DNA of 33,496 nucleotides from an uncultured Bacteroidales bacterium (GCA_946187865.1 CAMHST010000023.1:1-33496); one strand, 5' to 3'; shown: positions 1-9,104, counted from the first letter of the stretch. The notes: generated by a model from the letters alone, not told the origin. Program-made: numbers and translations.

Positions 1-73
1 TTTGTCTGCACATGCCTTGGTGCAGAGAACTACGCTGCAAATCTAAGGTTTGCAGAAAAACAGCAGAACAACG

Positions 74-790
74 ATGAAGAAGTTTATGTGCATGGCCACA
101 GCGCTGGCCCTCATTTTCACAGGATGCAAAAACCGCTCGGGGAACGGCGGCGCCGCCGCACAGCCGGAGCAGGACGCCGCAGAGCCCGCTATCGCAGATA
201 CCCTGGCCGCCCAAAAGGTGGTAGAGGCCCTTCCGGAAGAGCCCGTATTCGACATTGTCACCAGCATGGGCACCATCAAGGTGCGCCTGTACAAAGATAC
301 GCCCCGGCACCGGGACAATTTTGCCAAACTGGCAGTCGGCGGCTTCTACGACCAGGTCAAGTTCCACCGCGTCATCAAAGACTTCATGATCCAGGGCGGA
401 GACCCCAACTCCCGCAACGACGCAGACCTGGACTCCTGGGGCCAGGGCGGTCCCGGATACAACCTCCCGGCAGAGATGCGGGACGAATCAGGCGCTCCCC
501 TGCATCGGCATAAAAGGGGTGCGCTGGCTGCAGCCCGGCGGGGAGACATGGCCAACCCGTTCAAGGAGTCTTCCGGCTCGCAGTTCTACCTGGTCCAGAA
601 TCCGGATGCCTGCATCCACCTGGACGGGGAGTACACCGTGTTCGGAGAAACCGTGGCCGGGTTCAATGTGATAGACCGGATTGCCGAGTCAGAAACAGAC
701 CGCTACGACCGGCCCACCCCTCCGGTTTTCATCCTTTCTATCCGTCCGGACAAAGAAATGAACAAAAATCCTGAAAAAACTTCCGAATAG
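74..790 (+). CDS. Cyclophilin-type peptidyl-prolyl cis-trans isomerase, lipoprotein
   Basis: Predicted to catalyse cis-trans isomerisation of prolyl bonds in folding envelope proteins. The start at 74 is preferred over the in-frame ATG at 50 because it gives a compact lipoprotein signal peptide with lipobox FTGC (Cys18 of 238). A low-complexity Ala/Pro/Glu linker follows to about residue 55, then a cyclophilin domain at about 58-225. Cyclophilin hallmarks are visible: FHRVI with the catalytic-type Arg99, FMIQGGDP (104-111), GQGGPGYN (123-130), SGSQFYLV (167-174) and LDGEYTVFG (183-191). Membrane-anchored cyclophilins with this layout are common in Bacteroidota. The gene converges on the leftward BACON operon and ends at its own terminator (808-837). 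No clear consensus promoter is visible in the 73 bases upstream. Confidence 0.93.
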   Translation: MKKFMCMATALALIFTGCKNRSGNGGAAAQPEQDAAEPAIADTLAAQKVVEALPEEPVFDIVTSMGTIKVRLYKDTPRHRDNFAKLAVGGFYDQVKFHRVIKDFMIQGGDPNSRNDADLDSWGQGGPGYNLPAEMRDESGAPLHRHKRGALAAARRGDMANPFKESSGSQFYLVQNPDACIHLDGEYTVFGETVAGFNVIDRIAESETDRYDRPTPPVFILSIRPDKEMNKNPEKTSE

Positions 791-807
791 TTTCGCTTTG
801 GCACAGA

Positions 808-837
808 ATTCGCTATAGAAAAAGCGAATAGTTTTTT
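808..837 (+). terminator. Intrinsic terminator of the cyclophilin gene
   Basis: A 7-bp stem (ATTCGCT 808-814 with AGCGAAT 823-829) is followed by a run of six T at 832-837. It lies 17 bases after the cyclophilin stop codon, the expected place for a rho-independent terminator. Confidence 0.7.
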
Positions 838-865
838 CATAGGTTAAGTTTTAGGTTAGAATTGC

Positions 866-897
866 GAACGGTCCTTGCTGGGAAGCACGGACCGTTC
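866..897. terminator. Hairpin between convergent genes
   Basis: A perfect 9-bp stem (GAACGGTCC 866-874 with GGACCGTTC 889-897) has a further 3-bp inner stem (GCT 877-879 with AGC 884-886). It sits between two converging genes and 23 bases beyond the stop of the leftward BACON gene, so it may terminate that operon. There is no good T-tract on either side, so this call is weaker than the 808-837 terminator. Confidence 0.45.
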
Positions 898-917
898 ATC
901 TTTCATATATATATGTA

Positions 918-1010
918 TGCTCAGAACTCCAGGATGTCGATGGTGTTAATGCCGCGGACATTGGCGAAGGAGACGACGCTGGCGTTCTGCGCCTCGATGC
1001 GGAGGGTTCC
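918..1010 (-). repeat. 93-bp inverted repeat, copy 1 (3' end of BACON gene)
   Basis: This stretch holds the last 29 codons and stop of the BACON lipoprotein gene plus 3 bases. It reappears in opposite orientation at 23354-23446 with 91 of 93 bases identical by hand comparison. The match stops abruptly at both ends. Confidence 0.9.
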
Positions 1011-1757
1011 CGCCGCACCGTCGTAGTCCTTGGAAAGGGACTTCTCATAGGCCACACCCTCGCTGGCATTGTCCCAGAACACGGTTCCGGAGAGGGCGGC
1101 GCCCTGGATGCCCTCCAGCGCCGGGACCCGGAAGGAGGCGACCCCTTCGAAGTCCACCAGCACCACCTGCGGGTGGCCGTTCTGGTCGATCATCACCTGC
1201 TGCGACACGGCGCCCGTCGCGTCGGCGAAGCTCACCAGCGCCCGCCGCATGGTACGGGCCGGATTGGCCTTGATGGACAGGGTCACCGTGTGGGGCGTCA
1301 TGGCCTTGGTGGACACGACAGACACCCAGTCTCCGCCTTCCAGCACCGTCGCACTGATGCCGATATTGCTCTTGAGCCGGATATCCAGCTGCTGCTCGTC
1401 GGCTTCCACCGTGATACGGCCGGCCGAGTCCAGCTCGATCGCGTTCCGCTGGTCCTGCGTGACGGTGATGGTCTTCAGGAGGTCTTCGCTGGCCACGGTC
1501 ACCGTGCCCTGGCGGGGGTCCGTGCCGTTGTTGGCGCTCACCGTGATGGAGAGCACCGCGTCACCCTCGGTGTATTTCACCTTGATCCAGGACTCCGACG
1601 CGGTGGCCGTCCAGGGATAGTTGGCCGATACGTTCACCTGCGCCGTGCTCCCCGCCGTGGTGAAAGAGACCGAAGTCTTGTCCAACTCCAGGGAAGGCTG
1701 TTTCTTGCAGGCGGCGATGGCCGTTGCAACCATCAGGATATAAAGTACTTTCTTCAT
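921..1757 (-). CDS. BACON-domain lipoprotein
   Basis: Predicted surface or periplasmic lipoprotein of 278 residues with a lipobox ending at Cys17. The region at about 21-105 has the typical BACON pattern: a beta-rich segment, a YPWTATASESWIKV motif, then a GTVTVAS strand and a final ITVTQDQ. A second, more divergent repeat follows at about 108-195 (GDWVSVV near 145, QQVMIDQNG near 190). The last 80 residues match no domain I recognise. BACON domains are Ig-like folds often attached to Bacteroidota surface hydrolases and may bind carbohydrate or mucin. The start has an unusually strong AGGAGG about 8 bases upstream and lies 12 bp after the C10 protease stop, so the two are probably cotranscribed. 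Confidence 0.85.
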   Translation of the reverse strand: MKKVLYILMVATAIAACKKQPSLELDKTSVSFTTAGSTAQVNVSANYPWTATASESWIKVKYTEGDAVLSITVSANNGTDPRQGTVTVASEDLLKTITVTQDQRNAIELDSAGRITVEADEQQLDIRLKSNIGISATVLEGGDWVSVVSTKAMTPHTVTLSIKANPARTMRRALVSFADATGAVSQQVMIDQNGHPQVVLVDFEGVASFRVPALEGIQGAALSGTVFWDNASEGVAYEKSLSKDYDGAAGTLRIEAQNASVVSFANVRGINTIDILEF

Positions 1758-1769
1758 GGCTCTCTCCTC

Positions 1770-3497
1770 CTATTTCTTAAGACCGAACTTGAGGGTGATG
1801 TCTTTCTCCTGCTGCCCGCGCACCAGATGGAGGGTATAGGCGGCCGGCGGGAGCCGGTTGGCGTCGATGGTCACCGTGGCGCCGTCATCCGTAACCCCTT
1901 CCGTGACGGCCTTGCCGTCCAGGCGGAGCTCACATCCGCCCGTATCCGAGAACGAGACCGTCACAAGGCCGGTGGACACGTCGTACGAGACGGAGACGAT
2001 ATCTTCCAGGAACACCTGGTCGCCGATGGGGATGTACCCCACGACCATGGCCTCATGGTTGTAGCGGACCGGGGTCCACCCGGGTGTCTTCTCCGAGCGG
2101 TACACCAGACGCGCCACGTCGCCCACCTTCACGGGGGTCCCGACCACGCAGGGGATGTCCGCGACAGTGCTCACCCGGAGCGACTCCAGGTCCAGGGGAA
2201 CGGGATCGCTCAGGAGCTCGTCCATGGTCCCGTCCAGGCTGAACTTGGCGAACGCCACCTCGCCGGAGAACGCAGCGGAGCTGTAGTTGGCCACCGACCG
2301 GCAGGACATCGTGAAGCTCGTCCCCTCGGAGAAGGTGCTCTGGGAGGCACTCAGCCCCACGTTGTAGAGCCGAAGGTCCTCCGGGGCCACGCCGCCCGCA
2401 TCCTTTTTCATGCCCAGCAGGGCCTGATGCCCCCTGGTGTACTCGTTGAAGGACGGCATCACGAAGTAGCCGTTACCATTGCCGCTCCAGCCCCAGTTGA
2501 TGTGCAGGTTGTCGTACTCGTCATAGCCGTCCAGGATGAAGGCGTGGCCGGTAGGGTTGTCCCCCTCGCTGACGGCGGCATACACCACAGGACCCACCTC
2601 CCGGATGTTGTCCTTGAGCACTTCCACCCAGTCCTTCACGTCGCCGTACATCGCCTTGCTGTCCAGGAACAGCGTCCCGTCATAGCCCATGTAACGGACC
2701 ATGCCGTCGGTCACATCCTCCATGAAGGCGCCCGTCCCCGCAGGGGAATAGCTGGCCTGGACCATCACGCCCAGGTCCCGCATCAGGTAGGCTATCTCGT
2801 CCTTCTGGGTGTCGTTCCAGGTGCCGTCGTAGCGGGTCAGGGGCATCTGGTCCCAGGCGTAGGGGCGGCCCAGCGTCACGGACTCCACCGTGTAGGGCTT
2901 GCCGGAGTCCTCGTCGGCGAACACGTAGGAGGGCAGCGTGCCCGATCCCGACGCTGGCCAGCGGTGATAGCGCATCGCGATGGCCAGGGCCGTGGCCACA
3001 CAGCCCGTCACGGCCCGCTTCCCGTCCATCTCGATGCAGTAGCGGTTGTACGGGTCGCTCTGGTCCCACAGGGCCGTCTCCAACTCTATCTTGTCCCCCT
3101 CCTCGGACCGCGCAGGCGAGGAGGCGGGAGAGGCGCCGCGCCTGCGGGCCTCCGACACGATGTCCGACCACATGTCCAGCCATCCGCGCAGGTTCTCCGG
3201 CATCCCCTCCGTGCGGAGGGAGGACGTGGTGGAATAACCCAGGACGGCCGGGACGGCATCGTCGCCGCCGGCGATCACAAAGCCCCCGCGGGAGTCCGTG
3301 AAAATGTAATACTCCGGCTCCGTGGGACCGGCCTTGGTCTGGGCATGCTGCCATTGCAGCTGCATCCGGCGGCCCGGAGCCACCTCTTCCATGAACTGCA
3401 GGGCACGCGCCTTGGCACGCTCCAACGGAACCGGAGCGCCATACGACCGGATACAGCACGACAGGAAGATCAGAAGGGACAGGATAACAGGTCTCAT
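1770..3497 (-). CDS. C10 family (streptopain-like) cysteine protease, secreted
   Basis: Predicted papain-fold endopeptidase of 575 residues made as a zymogen. A signal peptide spans about 1-20 (cleavage near SYG-AP). The prodomain at about 25-135 contains GGFVIAGGDD (71-80). The catalytic domain has WDQSDPYN (144-151), Cys166 in TGCVATA and His318 in GHAFILDGY, then NWGW (334-337); the Cys-His spacing fits family C10 (SpeB, interpain). The last 200 residues are beta-rich and end in a strand-rich segment resembling a C-terminal domain, but I cannot assign a type IX sorting signal. It is the fourth gene of the left SusCD operon, separated from the preceding lipoprotein gene by a strong terminator (3505-3539) and followed by the BACON gene. 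It probably digests host, dietary or bacterial protein outside the cell. Confidence 0.9.
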   Translation of the reverse strand: MRPVILSLLIFLSCCIRSYGAPVPLERAKARALQFMEEVAPGRRMQLQWQHAQTKAGPTEPEYYIFTDSRGGFVIAGGDDAVPAVLGYSTTSSLRTEGMPENLRGWLDMWSDIVSEARRRGASPASSPARSEEGDKIELETALWDQSDPYNRYCIEMDGKRAVTGCVATALAIAMRYHRWPASGSGTLPSYVFADEDSGKPYTVESVTLGRPYAWDQMPLTRYDGTWNDTQKDEIAYLMRDLGVMVQASYSPAGTGAFMEDVTDGMVRYMGYDGTLFLDSKAMYGDVKDWVEVLKDNIREVGPVVYAAVSEGDNPTGHAFILDGYDEYDNLHINWGWSGNGNGYFVMPSFNEYTRGHQALLGMKKDAGGVAPEDLRLYNVGLSASQSTFSEGTSFTMSCRSVANYSSAAFSGEVAFAKFSLDGTMDELLSDPVPLDLESLRVSTVADIPCVVGTPVKVGDVARLVYRSEKTPGWTPVRYNHEAMVVGYIPIGDQVFLEDIVSVSYDVSTGLVTVSFSDTGGCELRLDGKAVTEGVTDDGATVTIDANRLPPAAYTLHLVRGQQEKDITLKFGLKK

Positions 3498-3504
3498 AGC
3501 TTAA

Positions 3505-3539
3505 AACAGGAAAAAGCGGCGACATTGCTGCCGCCGCTT
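3505..3539 (-). terminator. Intra-operon terminator or attenuator before the C10 protease gene
   Basis: A perfect 8-bp GC-rich stem (AAGCGGCG 3514-3521 with CGCCGCTT 3532-3539, loop of 10). Read leftward it is followed by five T, then CCTGTTTT. It lies between the lipoprotein stop (3556) and the protease start (3497), so much of the SusCD message should end here and the protease would be made from read-through. I see no consensus promoter in the 58-base gap. Confidence 0.8.
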
Positions 3540-3555
3540 ATAGACAGGATAGTAA

Positions 3556-4407
3556 TTACTTACGCTTGTAGGTGGTGTTGCCCGCGTAGCTGTCCTCGGC
3601 GCTGCCATCGGATTTGATGGTGCGGAAGGCTTCGGCACGGAACAGGTCGCCGCTGGCGGTCATCTTGAAGGTGACGGGAGCGTAGTTGGTGGCGTCGTTC
3701 ATGCTGGCAGCATTCAGACCGGCCATCGCACGTCCGCCAAGGTGCATGTCTTCACCCAGGGCTACGACCAGGCAGCCGCTTTCCTCGTCCACGGTGGCCT
3801 TGACGAAGTTCAGGTCAAGGTCCTTTCCGGGATAATCATCAGCGTAGTAAGGCTCTACGCCGGCGATGTACACGGTGTGCTGGGGATCGTCAGGGTCGGC
3901 GATGACATAAATCGTGTTGCTGTATTCGTCACCATAGGCTTCGGAGACCACCGTTCCCACATAGGTGCCGGGAGCCTTGGCCCACAGCGGAATGTCGGGA
4001 ACATTCACGGTGATCACGTCGGAATAGGAGGCGCCGCCCTTAGGGGAAGCGGCCACGGCCTTGACATAGTAGGTCTGGTTGGCCGTTACGGCACCCTGCA
4101 TGGTCACGTTGCCCTCGGTGGGGTTCTCCACCTTGATGAACTTGCTGGAGCCGAAGTCCTCGGTGAGGCTGGTCAGGATACCCAGGGAGAGGTTCTCCTT
4201 GTCGGCCGGGAGGCCGCTCACGGTCACAGCCACGTTCACGATGCCGTTGACGGCGTCACACTCGGCAGAGCCGATGGTCAGCGTGGGAAGGGCATCGGGC
4301 TTTGCGAACCCGGCTTCCACCTCCGCCTTGCTGGGCGTGAGCTTATTGCAGGATGCAAACAGCACGGCCACGGCTGCAACTGAAAGATATTGGATATATT
4401 TTTTCAT
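3556..4407 (-). CDS. Lipoprotein of unknown function in the left SusCD operon
   Basis: A 283-residue lipoprotein with lipobox ending FASC at Cys20. Residues about 40-135 look like an Ig or fibronectin-III-like beta sandwich (alternating hydrophobic strands, NQTYYVKAVAAS near 110). The C-terminal half (about 140-283) has Tyr/Asp-rich strands and no motif I recognise. It starts 19 bp after the SusD gene, the position usually held by SusE/SusF-type surface lipoproteins that help bind the substrate, so a ligand-binding accessory role is likely but unproven. It shows no obvious sequence similarity to the lipoprotein at the same place in the right operon (15080-15916). Confidence 0.75.
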   Translation of the reverse strand: MKKYIQYLSVAAVAVLFASCNKLTPSKAEVEAGFAKPDALPTLTIGSAECDAVNGIVNVAVTVSGLPADKENLSLGILTSLTEDFGSSKFIKVENPTEGNVTMQGAVTANQTYYVKAVAASPKGGASYSDVITVNVPDIPLWAKAPGTYVGTVVSEAYGDEYSNTIYVIADPDDPQHTVYIAGVEPYYADDYPGKDLDLNFVKATVDEESGCLVVALGEDMHLGGRAMAGLNAASMNDATNYAPVTFKMTASGDLFRAEAFRTIKSDGSAEDSYAGNTTYKRK

Positions 4408-4426
4408 ATCGCTTCTGTTTTAAAGT

Positions 4427-5950
4427 TTACTCTTCGGTACCGGTGATCCAGTCATTGTTCTCACTTTCAGAGATATGGGCATTGTTCTGGAGCTCCTGAC
4501 GCGGGATCTGGAAGTTCCAGCTCTTGCCATGGGCCGGGAAGGCGTACTGGCCCTGGGCCAGGTGGTTGGAGCCCTCGTACTTGCGGTTCACACCCAGGCC
4601 GTTGCGGCGCAGGTCGAAGTACTCGAAGCCTTCGCCCCAGAGCTCAATGCGGCGCTGCAGCAGCACGTCGTCCACGGACACGCTGGCGGAAGCCCAGGAA
4701 GGATTGCGCTTGGCCATGAGTTTGCCAAGGGTGGCGGCAGCGGCGCTGTTCTGGCCCTGACGGGCTTCGGCCTCGGCCTGGATGAGGATCATCTCGGCGT
4801 TACGCATGTAGATGTAGTCCTGCAGCCAGCTGGCCATGTACCCGAACTTGCGGGAAGCGTAAGGAAGCTTGCCACCGGTCTGCTTGGCAGAGGCATCGCC
4901 TTCGGGACCGTTGAACAGGCCCTTGCGGTAGTCGGTGTCAGGGATCTGGTCGTACAGGCTGCGGTCGATGCAGTGCACGCTCTGGCCGATACCGCCGTAA
5001 CCGGCGCTGTCGTTGCTCATGTGGGAGAAGAAGGAAGCGTAGGAAGTCATGGTTTCAGTGGTCTCGTTGAAGCCCCACATCATTTCCTTGTCATCCACAT
5101 CCATGAAGCCGGCCTTGAGACGGGCCTGGTCCATAAGGTCGAAGCCTTCCTGGGCGGCCTGGGCGGCTGCGGCGGCCTTGTCCCACTGCTGGGTGAGCAG
5201 ATAGTAACGGGCGGCAATACCCTGGGCTACCTGGTAGTTCACTTCGTTCTTGGAAGCGCGGTTGTAACCATCAAGCAGCGGAAGAGCGTCGGCAAGGTCT
5301 GATTCAATCTGGTCCATCACAATCTGGATGGTGTTACGTCCACTCAATTCGTCGGCCTCTTCCACGCTCTTGCCGTCGCGGGATGCGAAAATCAGCGGTA
5401 CGGCAGGGGCGTCGGTACGAAGCGTGGCGCTGGGGGTGGTACCGGTCACGGGATCCTGGAACAACTGGATCAGGTAGGTGTAGCTGAAGGCACGCAGGGC
5501 ATAGGCCTGGCCCAGGTAGCCACGAAGGGTGGCGTCGGTGGGATCTTCTTCGCCGAAGAAGTCGATCACCTCGTTACACTTCTTGATCAGGGTGTAGTAG
5601 AAGTTCCAGAACTGATAGGGACGGCGGTAGGTATACAGGCCGTAGTCGTGGTTGATGTCATAGGTACCCCAGTTCCAGGTGCCGCAGATAGCGATATCCT
5701 GGCACATCAGGTCGGTTGTAAAGACCACGGCAAGATGGCCGAAGTCCTGGTGGCTTCCGCCACCGCCGTTGAATTCAATCATCCAGGCGTAGAAGCCGTT
5801 GACATAGGAGGAGAGGAAAGAAGGATCCTGCTCCACGATGGCGATTGCCTCCGTGCCAGTGAGCCGGCTGGAATCCTGGATCTCAAACTGCTTTTCGCAA
5901 GAAACAAGGGCCAGCAGGGATGCTGCAAAAATGGCGATATATTTTTTCAT
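4427..5950 (-). CDS. SusD/RagB family outer-membrane lipoprotein (left operon)
   Basis: The 507-residue partner of the neighbouring SusC. SusD proteins form a lid over the SusC barrel and bind the substrate at the cell surface. The lipobox ends at Cys18. The N-terminal part shows the family pattern (YRRPYQFWNFYYTLIKKCNEVIDF near 108-131, then GQAYALRAFSYTYLIQLF), and the C-terminal part carries RNAEMILIQAEAEAR followed by LLQRRIELWGEGFEYFDLRRNG, both classic for SusD/RagB. An AGGAG lies about 10 bases before the ATG. It is 19 bp downstream of SusC and 19 bp upstream of the lipoprotein gene. RagB homologues take peptides, which would suit the protease gene in the same operon. Confidence 0.95.
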   Translation of the reverse strand: MKKYIAIFAASLLALVSCEKQFEIQDSSRLTGTEAIAIVEQDPSFLSSYVNGFYAWMIEFNGGGGSHQDFGHLAVVFTTDLMCQDIAICGTWNWGTYDINHDYGLYTYRRPYQFWNFYYTLIKKCNEVIDFFGEEDPTDATLRGYLGQAYALRAFSYTYLIQLFQDPVTGTTPSATLRTDAPAVPLIFASRDGKSVEEADELSGRNTIQIVMDQIESDLADALPLLDGYNRASKNEVNYQVAQGIAARYYLLTQQWDKAAAAAQAAQEGFDLMDQARLKAGFMDVDDKEMMWGFNETTETMTSYASFFSHMSNDSAGYGGIGQSVHCIDRSLYDQIPDTDYRKGLFNGPEGDASAKQTGGKLPYASRKFGYMASWLQDYIYMRNAEMILIQAEAEARQGQNSAAAATLGKLMAKRNPSWASASVSVDDVLLQRRIELWGEGFEYFDLRRNGLGVNRKYEGSNHLAQGQYAFPAHGKSWNFQIPRQELQNNAHISESENNDWITGTEE

Positions 5951-5969
5951 AAAGCGAATCTCCTATTAA

Positions 5970-8900
5970 TTAGAATGTGAGAGAAATACCACCGGAGATA
6001 GTTCTAAGGGCGGAGTAAGTGTTGCCGTTAGAACCGTCGAAGGACTTACGGACATCCATGCCGCGACGGGCAGAGATGTACCACAGGTTGTCGGCGGTGA
6101 CGTAGATGCGGACGCCTTCCAGACCCACCTTGGCGGTGAGGTTCTTCGGGATGGTGTAACCCAGGGTCACGTTGCGGATGCTCAGGTAAGAGCTGCTGGT
6201 GAGCCAGCGGGTAGAGGACTCATTGGCAGTCTGGTCGTTCATCTGCACGCGGGGGATCTGGGAACCGGTGTTGGTCGGAGTCCAGCGGTTGAAGATGTCA
6301 CGGCTCCAGTTGTTACCGGCGCGGCCGGCGGTCATCAGGCCCTGGTACACAGAGTCGTTGGTCCAACCACCGAGCTGGTAGGCGAAGTTGGCGCTGAAGT
6401 CAAAGCCGTAGAAGTGGAGCGTGGTGCTGAAGCCGCCGTAGAGGTCGGGGATAGGGGTCTTGCCGGTCTTGCGGTAGGTGGCCTCGGAGGTGCTGGTGAC
6501 GGTCTTCTCGAACTCGTCGGTAGGCTTGCCGGTTGCTTCGTCCACCTTATACTTGTTGTACAGGGCGTGTCCGGTCTCGGGATCTACACCGGCCCACTCG
6601 TACATATAGTAGTTGTACAGGGAACCGCCCAGTTCACGCCAGTAAGAACCGATCTGCTTGCCTTCCTCGGGATAGTCGGAGGGGAGCTTGGTGATCTTGT
6701 TCTTGTAGTGCGTGCCGTTCAGGGCAACGTTCCAGGAGAAGTTGCGGCCCTTGATCAGATCCAGGCTCAGGTCGAACTCGATACCGGTGTTCATCATGTC
6801 CATGTCGTTGACCAGCTGGCTGGTAGGAGCACCCTGGGAGACAGGCAGCGGACGATAGTAGATCATGTCCTTGGTCTCCTTGATGAAGTACTCGACGCCG
6901 AAGCTGAAGCGGTCCCACAGACGACCCTCGATACCCACGTTGAAGTTGTTGGACTTCTCCCAGGTCACGTCGGGAGCCTTGCGGAGAGTCTGGGTGAGGG
7001 AGGCCTCACCATCTACGCGGTCAATCCGGTAAAGGTTTTCATATACGCGGTTAAGGCCGATGGCATCGTTACCCTGGGTACCGTAGCTGGCCTTGAAGCG
7101 CAGGGCGTTCACCCAGCTGGAGCTGCGCAGGAACTCTTCGTTCTTGGCGTTCCAGGAAGCACCCACGGACCAGAAGCTGCCCCAGCGTTTCTCGGGAGCG
7201 AAGCGGGACGATCCGTCCACACGGTAGGAGGCGGAGAGCAGGTAACGGTCTGCGTAGTTGTACTCGGCGCGGCCGAAGAAGCCCTCCAGGAAGTACTCGG
7301 CGGTAGAGGAGGTCAGGTCCTGATAGACGGTGGCATTGGCAAAGTCGGGAACGTCCTTGTTCACGAAATTGGTCATGTGGCCGTACAGGCTGTAGCTCTG
7401 GTCGCTCTTGGTCTCATGGCCGATGAGGACATTGAGGCTGTGGTCGCCGAAGGTGGGAGTCCAGGTGAGGAGCTGGTTGGCGTTGAGTGCGGTGTAACGG
7501 GACATCGTCTGCTCGCCGCGGCCGCCCACGTTCTTGGCGTCACCGCCAATCGGGGTCTGGTACTCGTTGCCCTTGGTGTTGAACACATCGTATGCGGCGT
7601 TCACGGAGAACACCAGGTCCGGGCGGATGTTTACATTCACATAACCGCGGGAGGAGATGTTGTCACGGATGGTGCTGATCTGGGAAGAGAGCAGCTGGCC
7701 CAGCGGGTTCATGGACGGGGCGTAGGCACGTCCGGTCTCACCCCAGTCGTACAGGGTCTGGCCCGCTTCGTTCTTCTGCAGGACGCCGTTCTCATCATAC
7801 AGGTAGATGGGATAGATGGGGGCGATATCCTGGCTCCACATGAACATGTTGGAGTAGTTGTTGCCCTCAGAGCCTGCATAGGTCTTCTGGTTGGTGTTGG
7901 AATAGGCCATGTTCAGGCCGGCCTTGAAGTACTTGCCGATGCTGTGGTCCACCTTGGCACGCAGGGCGATACGGTTGAAGCCGGACTGCGGCACGTAACC
8001 ATCGTCGCTCAGGTAGGAGGCGGACATGTAGGCCTGGGTGCGCTCGGAACCGCCGGAAGCGGATACGTTGTACTCCTGGCGGATGCCCGGACGGAAGACG
8101 TCGCGGTTCCACAGGTCGTTCCACTTCAGCTCCTTGGCAGCGGCGTTGAGCTTGCCGGTAGCAGGATCGATGATGGCATTGTCGGCCACGCCCTTATAGA
8201 TGTTGTAGGGGCCCAGCACGCCGAGCAGGTTGGTGGAAGCGTAGTCGCCGGCCTGTGCCAGATCCATCACGTCCGTGTAGTACACGTTGTTGCGGATGGC
8301 TTCCCAAGCGATCTCATAGTACTCGCCGGGATCGGAGATGATGTCGTAGGACGGAACGGCGCGGGAGTTCACACCCACCTTGGCGTCGAAGTTGATGTTC
8401 ACCTTGCCGGCCTGGCCGCGTTTGGTGGTGATGATGATGACACCGTTGGAACCACGGGCACCGTACATGGAGTTGGCGGCTGCGTCCTTGAGAACGGTGA
8501 TGGACTCGATGTCCTGTGCGGGAATGGAGTTCAGGGAACCCTCATACGGCACACCGTCCACGACGATAAGCGGGCTGGTGGAAGCGCTCACGGAACCGAA
8601 ACCACGGATCTGGATGCTTGCACCGGAACCCGGAGTACCGGAGGAGCTGGCGGTCATCAGACCGGGCACGGCACCTTCCAGGGACTTGGCCACGTTGGAA
8701 GTCTGCATCTTGGTGAGTTTCTCACCGCTGAGCTGGGTGGCGGAACCGGTGAAGGAAGACTTCTTCTGAACGCCGTAGGCTACAACGATGGTCTCTTCCA
8801 GTGCCTCGGTGTCCTCTTCCAGGAGGACATTGATATTCGTGCGGCCGCCGACAGCCTCCGTAACGGTGACATAACCGATGGCGGAGAATTCCAGCGTAGC

Positions 8901-9104
8901 ATTGGCCGGAGCGTTGATTGTGAAAGCGCCTTGCACATCGGAGGCTGCACCTGTGGTGGTGCCTCTCACAACTACCGAAGCAAAAGGAATACCTTCACCT
9001 GTTGCCGCATCCTTGATGGTACCCCTCACGGTCACGTTCTGTGCGGAGAGGGACACTGCCAGAAGCACAAGGATGGTGCTGAGGAACAGTTTCGCTTTTT
9101 TCAT
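5970..9104 (-). CDS. SusC/RagA family TonB-dependent transporter (left operon)
   Basis: Outer-membrane active transporter of 1044 residues. Domains in order: signal peptide (1-21, ending LSAQ), carboxypeptidase-D-like domain (about 24-105, with GTIKDAATGEGIPFASV), TonB-box-like EETIVVAYG near 103-111, plug (about 118-230, with SIQIRGFGS, PLIVVDGVPY, ESITVLKDAAANSMYGARG and GVIIITTKRG), then a barrel ending in an aromatic-type strand (GGISLTF). Its leader and first codons are identical, in inverted orientation, to those of the SusC gene at 10209, and identity over the first 80 codons remains very high. No convincing fixed promoter precedes it, so it is probably silent in the orientation shown unless the 9187-10127 segment inverts. 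Confidence 0.95.
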   Translation of the reverse strand: MKKAKLFLSTILVLLAVSLSAQNVTVRGTIKDAATGEGIPFASVVVRGTTTGAASDVQGAFTINAPANATLEFSAIGYVTVTEAVGGRTNINVLLEEDTEALEETIVVAYGVQKKSSFTGSATQLSGEKLTKMQTSNVAKSLEGAVPGLMTASSSGTPGSGASIQIRGFGSVSASTSPLIVVDGVPYEGSLNSIPAQDIESITVLKDAAANSMYGARGSNGVIIITTKRGQAGKVNINFDAKVGVNSRAVPSYDIISDPGEYYEIAWEAIRNNVYYTDVMDLAQAGDYASTNLLGVLGPYNIYKGVADNAIIDPATGKLNAAAKELKWNDLWNRDVFRPGIRQEYNVSASGGSERTQAYMSASYLSDDGYVPQSGFNRIALRAKVDHSIGKYFKAGLNMAYSNTNQKTYAGSEGNNYSNMFMWSQDIAPIYPIYLYDENGVLQKNEAGQTLYDWGETGRAYAPSMNPLGQLLSSQISTIRDNISSRGYVNVNIRPDLVFSVNAAYDVFNTKGNEYQTPIGGDAKNVGGRGEQTMSRYTALNANQLLTWTPTFGDHSLNVLIGHETKSDQSYSLYGHMTNFVNKDVPDFANATVYQDLTSSTAEYFLEGFFGRAEYNYADRYLLSASYRVDGSSRFAPEKRWGSFWSVGASWNAKNEEFLRSSSWVNALRFKASYGTQGNDAIGLNRVYENLYRIDRVDGEASLTQTLRKAPDVTWEKSNNFNVGIEGRLWDRFSFGVEYFIKETKDMIYYRPLPVSQGAPTSQLVNDMDMMNTGIEFDLSLDLIKGRNFSWNVALNGTHYKNKITKLPSDYPEEGKQIGSYWRELGGSLYNYYMYEWAGVDPETGHALYNKYKVDEATGKPTDEFEKTVTSTSEATYRKTGKTPIPDLYGGFSTTLHFYGFDFSANFAYQLGGWTNDSVYQGLMTAGRAGNNWSRDIFNRWTPTNTGSQIPRVQMNDQTANESSTRWLTSSSYLSIRNVTLGYTIPKNLTAKVGLEGVRIYVTADNLWYISARRGMDVRKSFDGSNGNTYSALRTISGGISLTF

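Noticed and set aside
901..914. AT dinucleotide run as a phase-variable repeat
   Set aside because: It is short, lies between convergent genes downstream of both stops and can hardly alter expression by slippage.
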